The notes under the pieces are model-generated. The model saw nothing but the letters and a program-made list of their open reading frames with translations. It was not told the origin of the DNA and made no database searches. From Candidatus Pacearchaeota archaeon (GTDB lineage: Archaea; Nanoarchaeota; Nanoarchaeia; Pacearchaeales; GW2011-AR1), in contig JALOBN010000001.1 in assembly GCA_023228245.1 (NCBI GenBank), positions 399,378-463,377 of the forward strand: a stretch of DNA of 64,000 bases, read 5' to 3'. Both the position numbers and the translations under genes were made by a program. Shown piece by piece: positions 25,900 through 33,938 of this stretch; the first letter of the stretch is position 1, and each line of letters begins with the position of its first letter.

Positions 25900-26673
25900 A
25901 TGAAGACGATTGTTTTTGATCTTGGCGGAACCCTGACCATTTCCAAAGACGCACTTGATGAGGAAATGATAGCATTGCTCAGCAAGTTGTTAGCCAGTTG
26001 TAATATTGCCATCATTTCTGGAGCATCTTGGAAACAGGTAAACAAACAGATCGATAACCTTCTACATATTGATCAGAAGCTTCTAAACAACCTCTACATT
26101 CTCCCAGCGTCAGGTGGCAGCCTGTTCCAATCCTGGGGGAAGTATGGTTGGGTTGCGGCCTATCAGCATAAGCTTAGCTCTCGCGAGGTAGACCGCATCA
26201 ACGCCATGATTGAAGAGGCTATCGTGGAATCTGGGTTTATACAGCCACAGAAGCTTTGGGGGAAGCAGGTGGAGAGTTGTGATTCCAAAGTAACCTTCTC
26301 CGCACTTGGCCAGAGAGCACCTCTTGAAGCCAAGGAGAAGTGGGATGTGGATGGTAGTAAGCGCCGGGTGTTGGCCGATGTTCTACGACGCAAACTTCCA
26401 ATTTACGAGGTGCGCGTAGCTGGGAAGACTTCCATTGATGTCTCTGCTAAGGGCATTAATAAGAAGTACGGCATTGATGAGTTGATGAAGAAGCTACGTG
26501 CCAGCAAGGATGATCTTTTGTATGTAGGCGATGCCATCTTCAAGGGAGGCAGTGATTATGCCGCTATAGAGATGGGTCTTGTTTACGTTCAAGTAAGGGA
26601 TCCGGAAGATACTAAGACTTGGATTCGGAATACCCTTGATGGGTCTATTCAGGTTCAAGCGGCATCTGTGTGA
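25900..26673 (+). CDS. HAD-IIB (phosphomannomutase/sugar-phosphatase-like) hydrolase
   Basis: 257 aa from ATG 25900; the open frame extends back into the tRNA. Motif I TIVFDLGGTLT, motif II ISGASW, a large cap with KVTFSALGQRAP, Lys in GKTSIDVSAKGINKKYG, motif IV YVGDAIFKGGSDY. This matches the eukaryotic-type phosphomannomutase/Cof-like HAD-IIB group. The second Asp of DxD is Gly in the LGGT motif, so phosphatase activity is uncertain. Confidence 0.75.
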   Translation: MKTIVFDLGGTLTISKDALDEEMIALLSKLLASCNIAIISGASWKQVNKQIDNLLHIDQKLLNNLYILPASGGSLFQSWGKYGWVAAYQHKLSSREVDRINAMIEEAIVESGFIQPQKLWGKQVESCDSKVTFSALGQRAPLEAKEKWDVDGSKRRVLADVLRRKLPIYEVRVAGKTSIDVSAKGINKKYGIDELMKKLRASKDDLLYVGDAIFKGGSDYAAIEMGLVYVQVRDPEDTKTWIRNTLDGSIQVQAASV

Positions 26674-26679
26674 TGCCAT

Positions 26680-26753
26680 CGGAATGTAGGAAAGTTTGGT
26701 AATCCGCCAGTTTTGGGTACTGGAGACCGTCAGTTCGAATCTGACCATTCCGA
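26680..26753 (+). tRNA. tRNA-Pro (UGG)
   Basis: Acceptor CGGAATG/CATTCCG, anticodon stem CCAGT/ACTGG with loop TTTGGGT (anticodon TGG, G37), T-arm GTCAG-TTCGAAT-CTGAC, discriminator A. No encoded CCA. Confidence 0.92.
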
Positions 26754-26757
26754 CAAT

Positions 26758-27030
26758 ATGGGAAAGAAGCATCGTGAAAAGCGAAAGGCCATCAAGGCCA
26801 TGTTGCCTAGTGGTTGGCGCGAGAATGAGTTTGGAGAGCTTGTAAGGAAAATCTCCAAGGCAGATATTCGCAGGGCGTTGTTGGGGAAGTATCTGGCCTT
26901 TAGAGAAATGATCAGGTGTGCAGAAAAGGATATCATTGAATCTGCTCAAAAGAGAGCCATTGATGATTTGATAGCTGTTGAGGACGCTAGGGTTTTTGGT
27001 GAGATAAACGAATTCTGCAATGGAACGTAA
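26758..27030 (+). CDS. Basic helical hypothetical protein (90 aa)
   Basis: Start ATG 26758, four bases after the tRNA. N-terminus MGKKHREKRKAIKAML is strongly basic; the rest is helical. Unknown; could bind RNA or DNA. Confidence 0.6.
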   Translation: MGKKHREKRKAIKAMLPSGWRENEFGELVRKISKADIRRALLGKYLAFREMIRCAEKDIIESAQKRAIDDLIAVEDARVFGEINEFCNGT

Positions 27031-27103
27031 GAAGTACATACACTTATCTAAATCCGATAAGACATTGAAAGAGTTTTATACCTGGATAAACAGGTATATG
27101 TGA
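27020..27103 (+). CDS. Possible small ORF (27 aa)
   Basis: MERKKYIHLSKSDKTLKEFY... overlaps the end of the previous gene by 11 bases and stops 13 bases before the ATP-grasp start. Basic; only its fit in the gap supports it. Confidence 0.3.
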   Translation: MERKKYIHLSKSDKTLKEFYTWINRYM

Positions 27104-27115
27104 ATATAGGTAAAA

Positions 27116-27946
27116 ATGAAACCAGTAATTTTGTTTCGCAATGATATTGATTGGAGACAAGAAGAACAAGTAGTGCGTAAGTATTTTGCTTGTGTTGATA
27201 GTCGTATGTTGCTTAGAGACAATTTAGTAATTTCTAGGTTTTCAGCCCTCCCGTTTTATCTCGAACAGGAACGTGACCTAAATATTGTTGGATGCAAGAT
27301 GATTAATACCTATGAGCAACATAGGTATATTGCAGATCTTGGTAATTGGTATATGGATTTGAGTTCTTTTACTCCTCATACATGGGATGAGCTTCACAAC
27401 ATTCCTACTGATGGTCCATTTGTATTAAAGGGCGAAACAAACTCCAAAAAGTTCCTTTGGAATACCCACTGTTTTGCCAAGGATAAGAAGGCGGCCATTG
27501 AAGTGCATGGGCGGCTTATGGCTGATTCAATGCTTCAGTACCAGAAGATCTACATTCGAAAGTACGTGCCTCTTGAGGTTCTTTCTAGCGGGCTTCAAGG
27601 ACTACAAATTACCAGAGAGTATAGGTTTTTTGTATACAAGAAGACGATACTTAGCGGCGGCTTCTATTGGAGTTCACATTCGGATGACATCCGCGCCGAG
27701 GGTATTTCTATTAATCCAGATGAGGTGCCGCGCGAGTTCTTGAATGCTATCATTGATAAGATTCAGAATACGGAGCTGAGTGAGCCGCCAACGTACTACG
27801 TGATTGATGTGGCAAAGACAGCCGCTGGTGAATGGATTCTGATTGAGTTGAATGACGGCCAGATGAGCGGGTTATCGGATAACGATCCTGACGTCTTGTA
27901 CAGTAACTTGAAGAAGGCATTGGAAGATGACGGCGCAACAACCTGA
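27116..27946 (+). CDS. ATP-grasp (R2K clade) enzyme
   Basis: 276 aa. Features of the phage/bacterial R2K ATP-grasp family: GPFVLKGETNSKKF (ATP-binding Lys), YIRKYVPLE, EYRFFVYKKTILSGGFYW, and YVIDVAKTAAGEWILIELNDGQ with the metal-binding E and N. ATP-grasp enzymes ligate carboxylates to amines; R2K members are proposed peptide or small-molecule modifiers. Overlaps the next gene by 20 bases. Confidence 0.8.
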   Translation: MKPVILFRNDIDWRQEEQVVRKYFACVDSRMLLRDNLVISRFSALPFYLEQERDLNIVGCKMINTYEQHRYIADLGNWYMDLSSFTPHTWDELHNIPTDGPFVLKGETNSKKFLWNTHCFAKDKKAAIEVHGRLMADSMLQYQKIYIRKYVPLEVLSSGLQGLQITREYRFFVYKKTILSGGFYWSSHSDDIRAEGISINPDEVPREFLNAIIDKIQNTELSEPPTYYVIDVAKTAAGEWILIELNDGQMSGLSDNDPDVLYSNLKKALEDDGATT

Positions 27947-28523
27947 AATCCTCATCATTGATGGTGAGGAGTTAGAGATGGTATCCAACCCAAGCCTCCA
28001 TGACAAGGCTGAAGCTGGTTGGTCTACGAAAACCTCAAACTATCGAGGGTACGTTGGGGAGTGGGAGATTGTAGATAACAAGCTATATCTCAATCGAGTG
28101 GTTGGCGGAGTCATGAAGGGTAAAGGCCCATTTTTTGCCGATTGGGTTTCTCAAGAACTTCATGTTTGGAAGGGAAATCTTCTTAACTATGTTCATGCCG
28201 GATATGGATCTATGTATGAAGAAGATATGTTCCTTTCCATTAATGGTGGGCTTCTAAAAAGCACAGTAATAGAAAGTAATGTTGAGAAATTCAAAGCACA
28301 AGCCCTACGAGAAGTGCAAGAGGCCAATTCCAAACAGAGAATCCAATATCTATACGGAACATACCTTGATCCACGAGGATCTCTTTCCAGGCTGATTGAG
28401 AAGTCAACCGATAGGAAAAAAGAGTATACTGATCTGAAAAACGATCTGGAGTTCGATTTCAAACAAAGATTGATTATCCTGTCCGAAGATCCTAATAGCG
28501 GAATTAAGTTAGTATACAAATGA
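27927..28523 (+). CDS. Conserved hypothetical protein (198 aa)
   Basis: Begins MTAQQPEILIIDGEELEMVSNP. The central motif RGYVGEWEIVDNKLYLN ... FFADWVSQELHVWKG ... YVHAGYGSMYEEDMFLSI looks like a family I have seen in bacteria and phages, but I cannot name a function. Basic helical C-terminus. Coupled to the ATP-grasp gene upstream and the next gene (ATGA). Confidence 0.65.
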   Translation: MTAQQPEILIIDGEELEMVSNPSLHDKAEAGWSTKTSNYRGYVGEWEIVDNKLYLNRVVGGVMKGKGPFFADWVSQELHVWKGNLLNYVHAGYGSMYEEDMFLSINGGLLKSTVIESNVEKFKAQALREVQEANSKQRIQYLYGTYLDPRGSLSRLIEKSTDRKKEYTDLKNDLEFDFKQRLIILSEDPNSGIKLVYK

Positions 28524-29107
28524 AACTTATCGTAGCAGACTTCTCTAGCAAGTTCTCCGATGATGCGGTGATTGTCAACACAACTTCACGCGCTCATGGT
28601 TGGAGCCGTGGTTTATCACCATTTCTACTTGGGCCTGTGAAGTTGTACGGAGAGTATGAGGCTCAAAATGTAGAGAATGCCTGGCAATATTCTAAAGTGT
28701 ACACCGAGTACGCTGATGAAAATAACGAGCCTGGCAATGCGTATTTCGAATGGGCTAAAAAGGGCTGGGCTAAGAAGTTTGCTGATCGGTATCCTATGGG
28801 TCGAGGAAACAAGCCGCTTTACTCATTATGGGATGGGAGAAAGCTTGGGTATATAGAAGCTAGAAGGCAAATCTATATTCCACTTTACTCAAATGCAGTA
28901 CGAAATACCGAGGCGTTCGAGAAGCTAACTCAAACATTTGAATCGGTTTGTTCTCGAACGAATGGAGCAGATTGTTTGGTTCTTCAAGACTTCGACGCGC
29001 ATGGAATCAATGTGCATGGGTATGATGTCGATAAGCTGATTGATAATGAAAAGATTAAAGTTGGTCATGGATATGTTCTGGCCATGATGTTACTTGGCTT
29101 GCTATAA
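28520..29107 (+). CDS. Conserved phage/bacterial protein (DUF6939-like)
   Basis: 195 aa. Recognisable pattern HGWSRGLSPFLLGPVKLYG ... NAWQYSKVY ... YPMGRGNKPLYSLWDG ... YIEARRQIYIPLY ... AF. The family is widespread in phages and their hosts; the DUF number is from memory. Catalytic role unknown. ATGA overlap with the 27927 gene. Confidence 0.7.
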   Translation: MKLIVADFSSKFSDDAVIVNTTSRAHGWSRGLSPFLLGPVKLYGEYEAQNVENAWQYSKVYTEYADENNEPGNAYFEWAKKGWAKKFADRYPMGRGNKPLYSLWDGRKLGYIEARRQIYIPLYSNAVRNTEAFEKLTQTFESVCSRTNGADCLVLQDFDAHGINVHGYDVDKLIDNEKIKVGHGYVLAMMLLGLL

Positions 29108-29119
29108 AGAAAGACAGAT

Positions 29120-29401
29120 ATGCCGATTCCAATTGAACAACGCAAAGACCTGTTCGAACTAAGTAGCGATCTAAACCTCCTCATTTCATATCGCAAAGCT
29201 CTCTTGGACGCAAACCCAAGATTGTGGATATTGATTCACCATAATAAAGAGACCAATAATTATGGGTTAGAGGTCAATAACTCTAGTGGCAGTGCGTGTT
29301 CAGCACAAGAGATTGAAGAAGTTCGGGAAGTGCTTCGAATTTGTAGGAGCCAATCCACACCAGTGATTAAGAAGACCAGGAAGAAGAAGGATGTGTCATG
29401 A
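29120..29401 (+). CDS. Hypothetical protein (93 aa)
   Basis: Helical N-terminus, central strand-rich part (WILIHHNKETNNYGLEV), basic Lys-rich tail. ATGA overlap with the next gene. Unknown. Confidence 0.6.
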   Translation: MPIPIEQRKDLFELSSDLNLLISYRKALLDANPRLWILIHHNKETNNYGLEVNNSSGSACSAQEIEEVREVLRICRSQSTPVIKKTRKKKDVS

Positions 29402-29631
29402 AGTATCCGGAGTATCAAGTTTGGTACCATGTATATACTAGTGTGGTTACAACGATGTTTACATCTTCGGCCAATTACGATGCGCAGCATGCGATTATGA
29501 AAGCAGACGCTATCGCTACCCATGCCGTCGAGAAATTCAAGGAAGTCGAGGACATTCCACAAGCTCCAAACTTCGATGTCCAGGGTATTGTTGATAAGGT
29601 ACTGAAGGACGCATCAAGTAAAAAGAAATGA
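29398..29631 (+). CDS. Hypothetical protein (77 aa)
   Basis: ATGA overlaps at both ends. Ala-rich helix in the middle, Lys-rich C-terminus. Unknown function. Confidence 0.6.
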   Translation: MKYPEYQVWYHVYTSVVTTMFTSSANYDAQHAIMKADAIATHAVEKFKEVEDIPQAPNFDVQGIVDKVLKDASSKKK

Positions 29632-30326
29632 TCACCAACCAAGACCTACTCATTGAACATCTCGCCAAGTGGCTGGCAGAATACGCCAAAGCCGCCGGAC
29701 GCAGTGTTTTTGTGGTGGGTTTTGATGGCGCTCGTTCTGATGCCCTGTTGCTTCACATCTGCTCAAAGGCCACTGAGAACTATGGTGGCCTTGCAACTCA
29801 TGCCCTCAGCTTTCCGACGAGCACTATCGAGATCAAGAATGTTTTCAATGGAAATGTTACATACTCCATTGACAGTATCAAGAACCCTGGTTACTACTAT
29901 CTTCAATGCCACGAAATAGCGCACGACCACGGCATTGTAGTTGGCCCGGTAGACAGAACGTTCGGACTGTACTATCGCAGCTACGGAAAGCGCGCGGCGG
30001 GTAGTGCAGATGTCTTCCCGCTGTTTGACCTTGAGTATTCGGAGATTGTTGAGATAACTGATTCTCTGTGGCCTGGTCTATGGCCGGTTGAATCCACAGA
30101 TATCGTTGCAGACATTGAGTTCTGCAATGAGGCCGAGGCGATGTTCGGGATCATCACGTGTGAAGAGTCTCCGCACCGGCATCCTCGTTGGCCCTACTTC
30201 ATTCATACACAGAAGGCTATGATTGCTAAGGTTCATCAAAGAGAAAAACTGACACGCCACAAGAAGATGAACAAGCCATATCCAAGCCTCTCTGATAAAC
30301 CACAGCTATATAGAAGAGTGCGATGA
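29628..30326 (+). CDS. NAD-synthetase-like protein (degenerate PP-loop)
   Basis: 232 aa. SVFVVGFDGARSDALLLHI occupies the place of the NadE PP-loop (usual SGGxDS), but the Ser-Gly-Gly-x-Asp-Ser order is not kept. Later RTFGLYYRSYGKRAAGSADVFPLFDLEYSEIVEI matches the NadE region ending '..YGDGGADI.PL..L.K..V'. Likely an adenine-nucleotide alpha-hydrolase fold that may bind rather than make NAD. Overlaps its neighbours by ATGA. Confidence 0.65.
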   Translation: MITNQDLLIEHLAKWLAEYAKAAGRSVFVVGFDGARSDALLLHICSKATENYGGLATHALSFPTSTIEIKNVFNGNVTYSIDSIKNPGYYYLQCHEIAHDHGIVVGPVDRTFGLYYRSYGKRAAGSADVFPLFDLEYSEIVEITDSLWPGLWPVESTDIVADIEFCNEAEAMFGIITCEESPHRHPRWPYFIHTQKAMIAKVHQREKLTRHKKMNKPYPSLSDKPQLYRRVR

Positions 30327-30880
30327 GGCAGGAACGGTTGATAGCTTCAGCTCGGGCGGCGCTTAATTGCCCCTTCGATCTTCTGGTGGACATGCTAGGC
30401 CTGGAACCGGTGGAGGACTGGCATGTGTGGAGAGATTTTGATGGAAACCGCCTGCGTCTTCTAAAGAACGGGGTGGTCAAGGTTTATCCAGCCACAGCCA
30501 TTTCCACGAAGACTACAGACGTTTTTAGGAAGGCAAACCCAGCCCTGATAGAACGCCATAGCTATTGGGGGATGCTACTTTCCGGACAAAACAATATACT
30601 TATACTTCTTGGTAATGATGGAAAGATTAGAAGCTCCTATTTCGAAAACAATATCTGGGTCAGGAATATTAGCCCGCTATTATTAGGTTTCGGTATTCTT
30701 AGATATATATCTTCTGGGTACCTAGAAACCAATCTAAGGACAATAAAGTTCCTGAAGGTTTCATATCCTAATGACTTTATAATCGAGGAAGCCTGGGCTT
30801 TTGGACTTCCAATTGAGCAGGCCAATATCAAGGAACGTGTTGATATATTGATTGCCAAGTACACTGGGACAACGGAGTGA
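30323..30880 (+). CDS. Hypothetical protein (185 aa)
   Basis: Starts in ATGA overlap. Mixed alpha/beta with WHVWRDFDGNRLRLL and a hydrophobic middle that falls short of a clear membrane helix. No family recognised. Three bases upstream of the IF-1 gene. Confidence 0.6.
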   Translation: MRQERLIASARAALNCPFDLLVDMLGLEPVEDWHVWRDFDGNRLRLLKNGVVKVYPATAISTKTTDVFRKANPALIERHSYWGMLLSGQNNILILLGNDGKIRSSYFENNIWVRNISPLLLGFGILRYISSGYLETNLRTIKFLKVSYPNDFIIEEAWAFGLPIEQANIKERVDILIAKYTGTTE

Positions 30881-30883
30881 TTG

Positions 30884-31111
30884 ATGCCGAGTGAAAAACC
30901 AAGATTCAATGGGCTTATTAATAAAGCGTGCGGTAACGGATTTTTCTCCATTCTCATTGATCTTGAGAATGGCAACACTAGAAGAGTCATGGGACAGCTG
31001 TCTGGTAAGATGAGGACCAATAACATTAAGGTTGTTGAGGGTGATAAAGTTGATATCGAACTCGATACCTTCGATATAACTAAGTGTCGTATAATCTATC
31101 GGAAGAAATAA
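30884..31111 (+). CDS. infA: Translation initiation factor IF-1 homologue
   Basis: 75 aa from ATG 30884. A single S1/OB fold: FNGLINKACGNGFFSILIDLENG, then VMGQLSGKMRTNNIKVVEGDKVDIELD, then FDITKCRIIYRKK. The run 'ISGKMRKNYIRI..GDKV.VEL..YDL.KGRI..R' of bacterial IF-1 is followed almost position by position. IF-1 occupies the ribosomal A site during initiation. A phage copy could bias initiation toward viral mRNAs. Confidence 0.85.
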   Translation: MPSEKPRFNGLINKACGNGFFSILIDLENGNTRRVMGQLSGKMRTNNIKVVEGDKVDIELDTFDITKCRIIYRKK

Positions 31112-31139
31112 CGCAGAGTGGCGCACTGGTACCTGTTTT

Positions 31140-31169
31140 GTAGTTTCAGATCAAAAACTACTTCTTTTC
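31140..31169 (+). terminator. Possible hairpin terminator
   Basis: GTAGTTT (31140-31146) pairs with AAACTAC (31155-31161), followed by TTCTTTT, between the IF-1 and macro-domain genes. The stem is AT-rich and weak. Confidence 0.35.
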
Positions 31170-31181
31170 GTAGGAAACAAT

Positions 31182-31682
31182 ATGGTAAACCCAAGTGATC
31201 ATAATCCCAAAGGCCTTCTCAAGTTCGTAAAGGGCGATGCAACAAATCCTCTCGGAAGTAGCAACCGTTACATTATCCAAATCGTGAATGATGAGGGGAA
31301 ATACGGAGCAGGCTTTTCAGGAGCACTTTCTAAGCGATGGCCGAAGGTTGAAACAGAGTATCGTAAGTGGTGGCGCGAACGCTTTGGAAAGCTACTACTT
31401 GGTGATATTCAGGTAATTCAGATTCTGAGCGACCTAGTTGTTATCAACATGGTGGCTCAAAAAGGCATCGTAGGTCCAAACAATCCTAAGCCGATTGACT
31501 ATAAAGCTCTACAACAGTGCTTGAGTAAAGCTGGTGATGAAATCAGTCAGCATACCGCAGCAGTACATATGCCTCGGATCGGAGCAGGATTAGCACAAGG
31601 GGAGTGGAGTGTTATTGAGCCACTTATTGAACAAGAGTTATTAAAGAGAGGAATTAATGTTACTGTATATGATCAGGGGTAA
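31182..31682 (+). CDS. Macro-domain protein (ADP-ribose binding/hydrolysing)
   Basis: 166 aa. KFVKGDATNPLG, IIQIVNDEGKYGAGFSGAL (the N-D/G-rich ligand loop), VVINMVAQKGIVG and VHMPRIGAGLAQGEW are the macro-domain blocks of the ADP-ribose-1''-phosphatase (Poa1-like) type. It could remove ADP-ribosyl groups or hydrolyse ADPR-1''-P. RBS TAGGA. Confidence 0.85.
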   Translation: MVNPSDHNPKGLLKFVKGDATNPLGSSNRYIIQIVNDEGKYGAGFSGALSKRWPKVETEYRKWWRERFGKLLLGDIQVIQILSDLVVINMVAQKGIVGPNNPKPIDYKALQQCLSKAGDEISQHTAAVHMPRIGAGLAQGEWSVIEPLIEQELLKRGINVTVYDQG

Positions 31683-31686
31683 AAGA

Positions 31687-31944
31687 ATGGATGATTGTAC
31701 TGTAACGATTCTTAATAACGAATTTGAATACAAACCTACCTTGCGACAATCTATTGCAAGTGTATTTCAGGCAATAAAATATGAAGTATACAGTATCATT
31801 GAATTCTTGGGTTATACTAAAGAAGATTACGTTCTCAATCCATATCCCCTAACCATTCAGAGAGTGGATGGTCTTCCGGTATCTCAAATACTTCTTGGGT
31901 GCATTCGGTCTAGATTAGGTGGAAGGCCAGATCTTATTTCATGA
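31687..31944 (+). CDS. Hypothetical protein (85 aa)
   Basis: ATG 31687 used instead of the upstream ATG 31657 inside the macro gene. MDDCTVTILNNEFEYKPTLRQ... then a helix. Unknown; overlaps the next gene by ATGA. Confidence 0.55.
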   Translation: MDDCTVTILNNEFEYKPTLRQSIASVFQAIKYEVYSIIEFLGYTKEDYVLNPYPLTIQRVDGLPVSQILLGCIRSRLGGRPDLIS

Positions 31945-32153
31945 AAACACTAGATACAAAAATACTTCTCGAAGGAATAGGCACCACGCTTCTACAAACA
32001 GTAATTTCAGAAGCTCATTGTCCCAAATGTCAAGGCACTCTACTTGGATTGAAAGTAACATCAGTGTTTGAGTGCCATGATTGCCATAAGGTATTTCAAC
32101 GCATGACTGATCAAGATGAAACATACTATCTTGAACTAATAAGAGTGCATTGA
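31941..32153 (+). CDS. Small zinc-ribbon protein (70 aa)
   Basis: CPKC (~29-32) and CHDC (~47-50) in HCPKCQGTLLG ... FECHDCHKVF form a single zinc ribbon. ATGA overlap with the previous gene. Role unknown. Confidence 0.65.
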   Translation: MKTLDTKILLEGIGTTLLQTVISEAHCPKCQGTLLGLKVTSVFECHDCHKVFQRMTDQDETYYLELIRVH

Positions 32154-32157
32154 GGCA

Positions 32158-32382
32158 ATGCAACCACCTGAAGGGCGCGCTCTGACTGTAGCTCAGAAAA
32201 GTATGATGATAGAGGCGATCTTTCAATCATGGATCAAGTGTCCAGATCTGCGCCTTGGACAATTGATTGTGAATGCCTTTCGTACCTCGGAAACAGCCCC
32301 ATCTGTACCGCTGTTCTACATCGAGGATTACATGCTCGAAGCTGCTATCGTTGATTTCGCTTGCAAGAATGAGAAGGTTTAG
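32158..32382 (+). CDS. Hypothetical protein (74 aa)
   Basis: MQPPEGRALTVAQKSMMIEAI... SWIKCPDLRLGQLIVNAF ... VPLFYIEDYMLEAAI. Its layout recalls small phage proteins with 'W...P..RLGQLI.N', whose function is unknown to me. Confidence 0.65.
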   Translation: MQPPEGRALTVAQKSMMIEAIFQSWIKCPDLRLGQLIVNAFRTSETAPSVPLFYIEDYMLEAAIVDFACKNEKV

Positions 32383-32443
32383 TGCCTCAAACAGAATTGG
32401 TTATGGACGCCAACTCACCAAAATAGTGAACTATGCCGGTGAA

Positions 32444-32932
32444 CTACTCTTCATCATCGGCGAATTTAGCAAAGCTGCCCAGGCTGATCGCAGGATGTTC
32501 TTGAGCACTCTTGATGCCAGCGTCTAGGCTAGCTTTTGCTTCTGACAATAGTGGCGTGTTGCGATGTGCGAAGTGAGTTCGTTCGCAGGAATCGCAGCGC
32601 ACTTTTATCCAATGAGCTGAGTTTCGAATCTTGCCGTACTCACCGCATGTTTCGCAGATGTGGCCACTCATCTCTTCGGCTTGAATAACCGTTTCTCGAA
32701 TATAATCGGTAGCGTGTTCGCAGCCAACTCTCAACGTACCGAACTTCTCTTTAATATATGTAATTCGGAAGTCTATAGGCTCTGGTTGTTTAACCAAATT
32801 TTTTTGCATTACTTCGAATAGACAATCCAGAAGTTGATACCATCCCTCACCACAATGAAAACCTTGTTCAGGTTCGCGTTTTGGAAATACAAGTGGATAT
32901 TGATCGTAGAAAGTATCTTTTTTCATATGCAC
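32444..32932 (-). CDS. Phage zinc-finger protein (162 aa)
   Basis: FRITYIKEKFGTLRVGC, then HICETCGEYG and WIKVRCDSCERTHF. This arrangement (IKEKFGTLR ... IC..CG ... W..T.C..C) recurs in phage proteins of unknown function. First gene of the long minus-strand block, preceded by tRNA-Ser(GCU). Confidence 0.75.
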   Translation of the reverse strand: MHMKKDTFYDQYPLVFPKREPEQGFHCGEGWYQLLDCLFEVMQKNLVKQPEPIDFRITYIKEKFGTLRVGCEHATDYIRETVIQAEEMSGHICETCGEYGKIRNSAHWIKVRCDSCERTHFAHRNTPLLSEAKASLDAGIKSAQEHPAISLGSFAKFADDEE

Positions 32933-32941
32933 TCGGGTTGC

Positions 32942-33030
32942 GGTAAGATAGGGGGTCGAACCCTAAAGGCCCTTCAGGGGCTCGCTTCTTTAGCAAAGAA
33001 GTTCCGTTGCCAGCTGTCGGATAATCTTAC
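32942..33030 (-). tRNA. tRNA-Ser (GCU)
   Basis: Acceptor GTAAGAT/ATCTTAC, D-stem TCCG/CGGA, anticodon stem CTTCT/AGAAG with loop TTGCTAA (GCT), long variable arm, T-arm TAGGG-TTCGACC-CCCTA. No encoded CCA. Confidence 0.92.
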
Positions 33031-33044
33031 CCAATATTCTTTTG

Positions 33045-33127
33045 CGGAGAGCAGTGAAATCGAATCACTAACGTTTAAGTCTCATCTAATTTCCAATCAG
33101 AGCTTAGTCCCACTAAGTTTACTCTCC
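33045..33127 (-). tRNA. tRNA-Ser (GGA)
   Basis: Acceptor GGAGAGT/GCTCTCC, anticodon stem TCTGA/TTAGA with loop TTGGAAA (GGA), long variable arm, T-arm AGTGA-TTCGATT-TCACT, discriminator G as in tRNA-Ser. Confidence 0.87.
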
Positions 33128-33164
33128 ATATTTGGGTGAATTGTTGGTCAATGCAGAGAAGATA

Positions 33165-33365
33165 ATGCGGTCTGTTCCCGCCGTCAGCTGTCTTTCCAGC
33201 TGTCTGGTGCTGTTCATTCTCCGCGCCCGTCGAGCGTTAGCTGTCTCGTTTCAGCTGTCAATCGTCTACTCCGGATTGTCGGGAAGCTGTATATGCATGT
33301 CCGCTTTACTCATCGACTTTGCGCTCTTTCTCGCCGTCATGGTCACCACTGCCCACGGATCCTAA
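33165..33365 (+). CDS. Possible small membrane protein (66 aa)
   Basis: MRSVPAVSCLSSCLVLFIL ... MSALLIDFALFLAVMVTTAHGS would give two hydrophobic helices. Codons are GC-rich at third positions, unlike the surroundings. It lies between two minus-strand tRNAs and holds the word AGCTGTC four times (33192-33268), so it may instead be non-coding. Confidence 0.3.
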   Translation: MRSVPAVSCLSSCLVLFILRARRALAVSFQLSIVYSGLSGSCICMSALLIDFALFLAVMVTTAHGS

Positions 33366-33516
33366 GGGCTGGCACCTACCCCAAAAGCCCCAGGCTAACG
33401 AAAGCTCTGGAGCTGAACGCGGTTTACTTGCATTTGGGTCTATATTTCCAATTATTCCCTATTTAGCTAACCATTCTACTAATATAGATATATCGCCATT
33501 CTGGATACGTTTATTG

Positions 33517-33599
33517 CGGTAGGAGAGGAATTCGAATCCCCAAGGCTTGCGCTCGCTTGTTTTCAAAACAAGTTCCGTCGCCAATCGGATTGTCCTACC
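33517..33599 (-). tRNA. tRNA-Ser (UGA)
   Basis: Acceptor GGTAGGA/TCCTACC, anticodon stem CTTGT/ACAAG with loop TTTGAAA (TGA), long variable arm, T-arm GGGGA-TTCGAAT-TCCTC, discriminator G. Confidence 0.92.
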
Positions 33600-33654
33600 A
33601 TATCATTCTTTTCTTTGGCTAATAGTAATTGGTATTCTTGAATATTATGCTCGA

Positions 33655-33888
33655 CTACCAAATATCCCAACTGGTACATTTACAATGGCCGGGCTCATCA
33701 TTATATTCTTCTATATCCTTTAATCCAACGGTTATTTCATGAAGACGATGTTTTATTACTCTACGATAGGAACGATGACATGATTTCTTGTAGTAGCGCA
33801 TAGACCTTTCCCCACTACAGACATAGCGAGTAGCTCGGCGAGCGCCACGTTCAATGATTGTCGGAACATAATTATTGGTTGTTTGCAT
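33655..33888 (-). CDS. Basic hypothetical protein (77 aa)
   Basis: Arg/Tyr-rich: ERGARRATRYVCSGERSMRYYKKSCHRSYRR, then an acidic helix. Small Arg/Tyr-rich proteins like this recur in phages. The RBS is poor (GAGG about 16 bases upstream). Confidence 0.55.
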   Translation of the reverse strand: MQTTNNYVPTIIERGARRATRYVCSGERSMRYYKKSCHRSYRRVIKHRLHEITVGLKDIEEYNDEPGHCKCTSWDIW

Positions 33889-33938
33889 AACTATAGCATA
33901 ACTACCTCATTCCTGTATGAATATATTGGGTTATTAGT

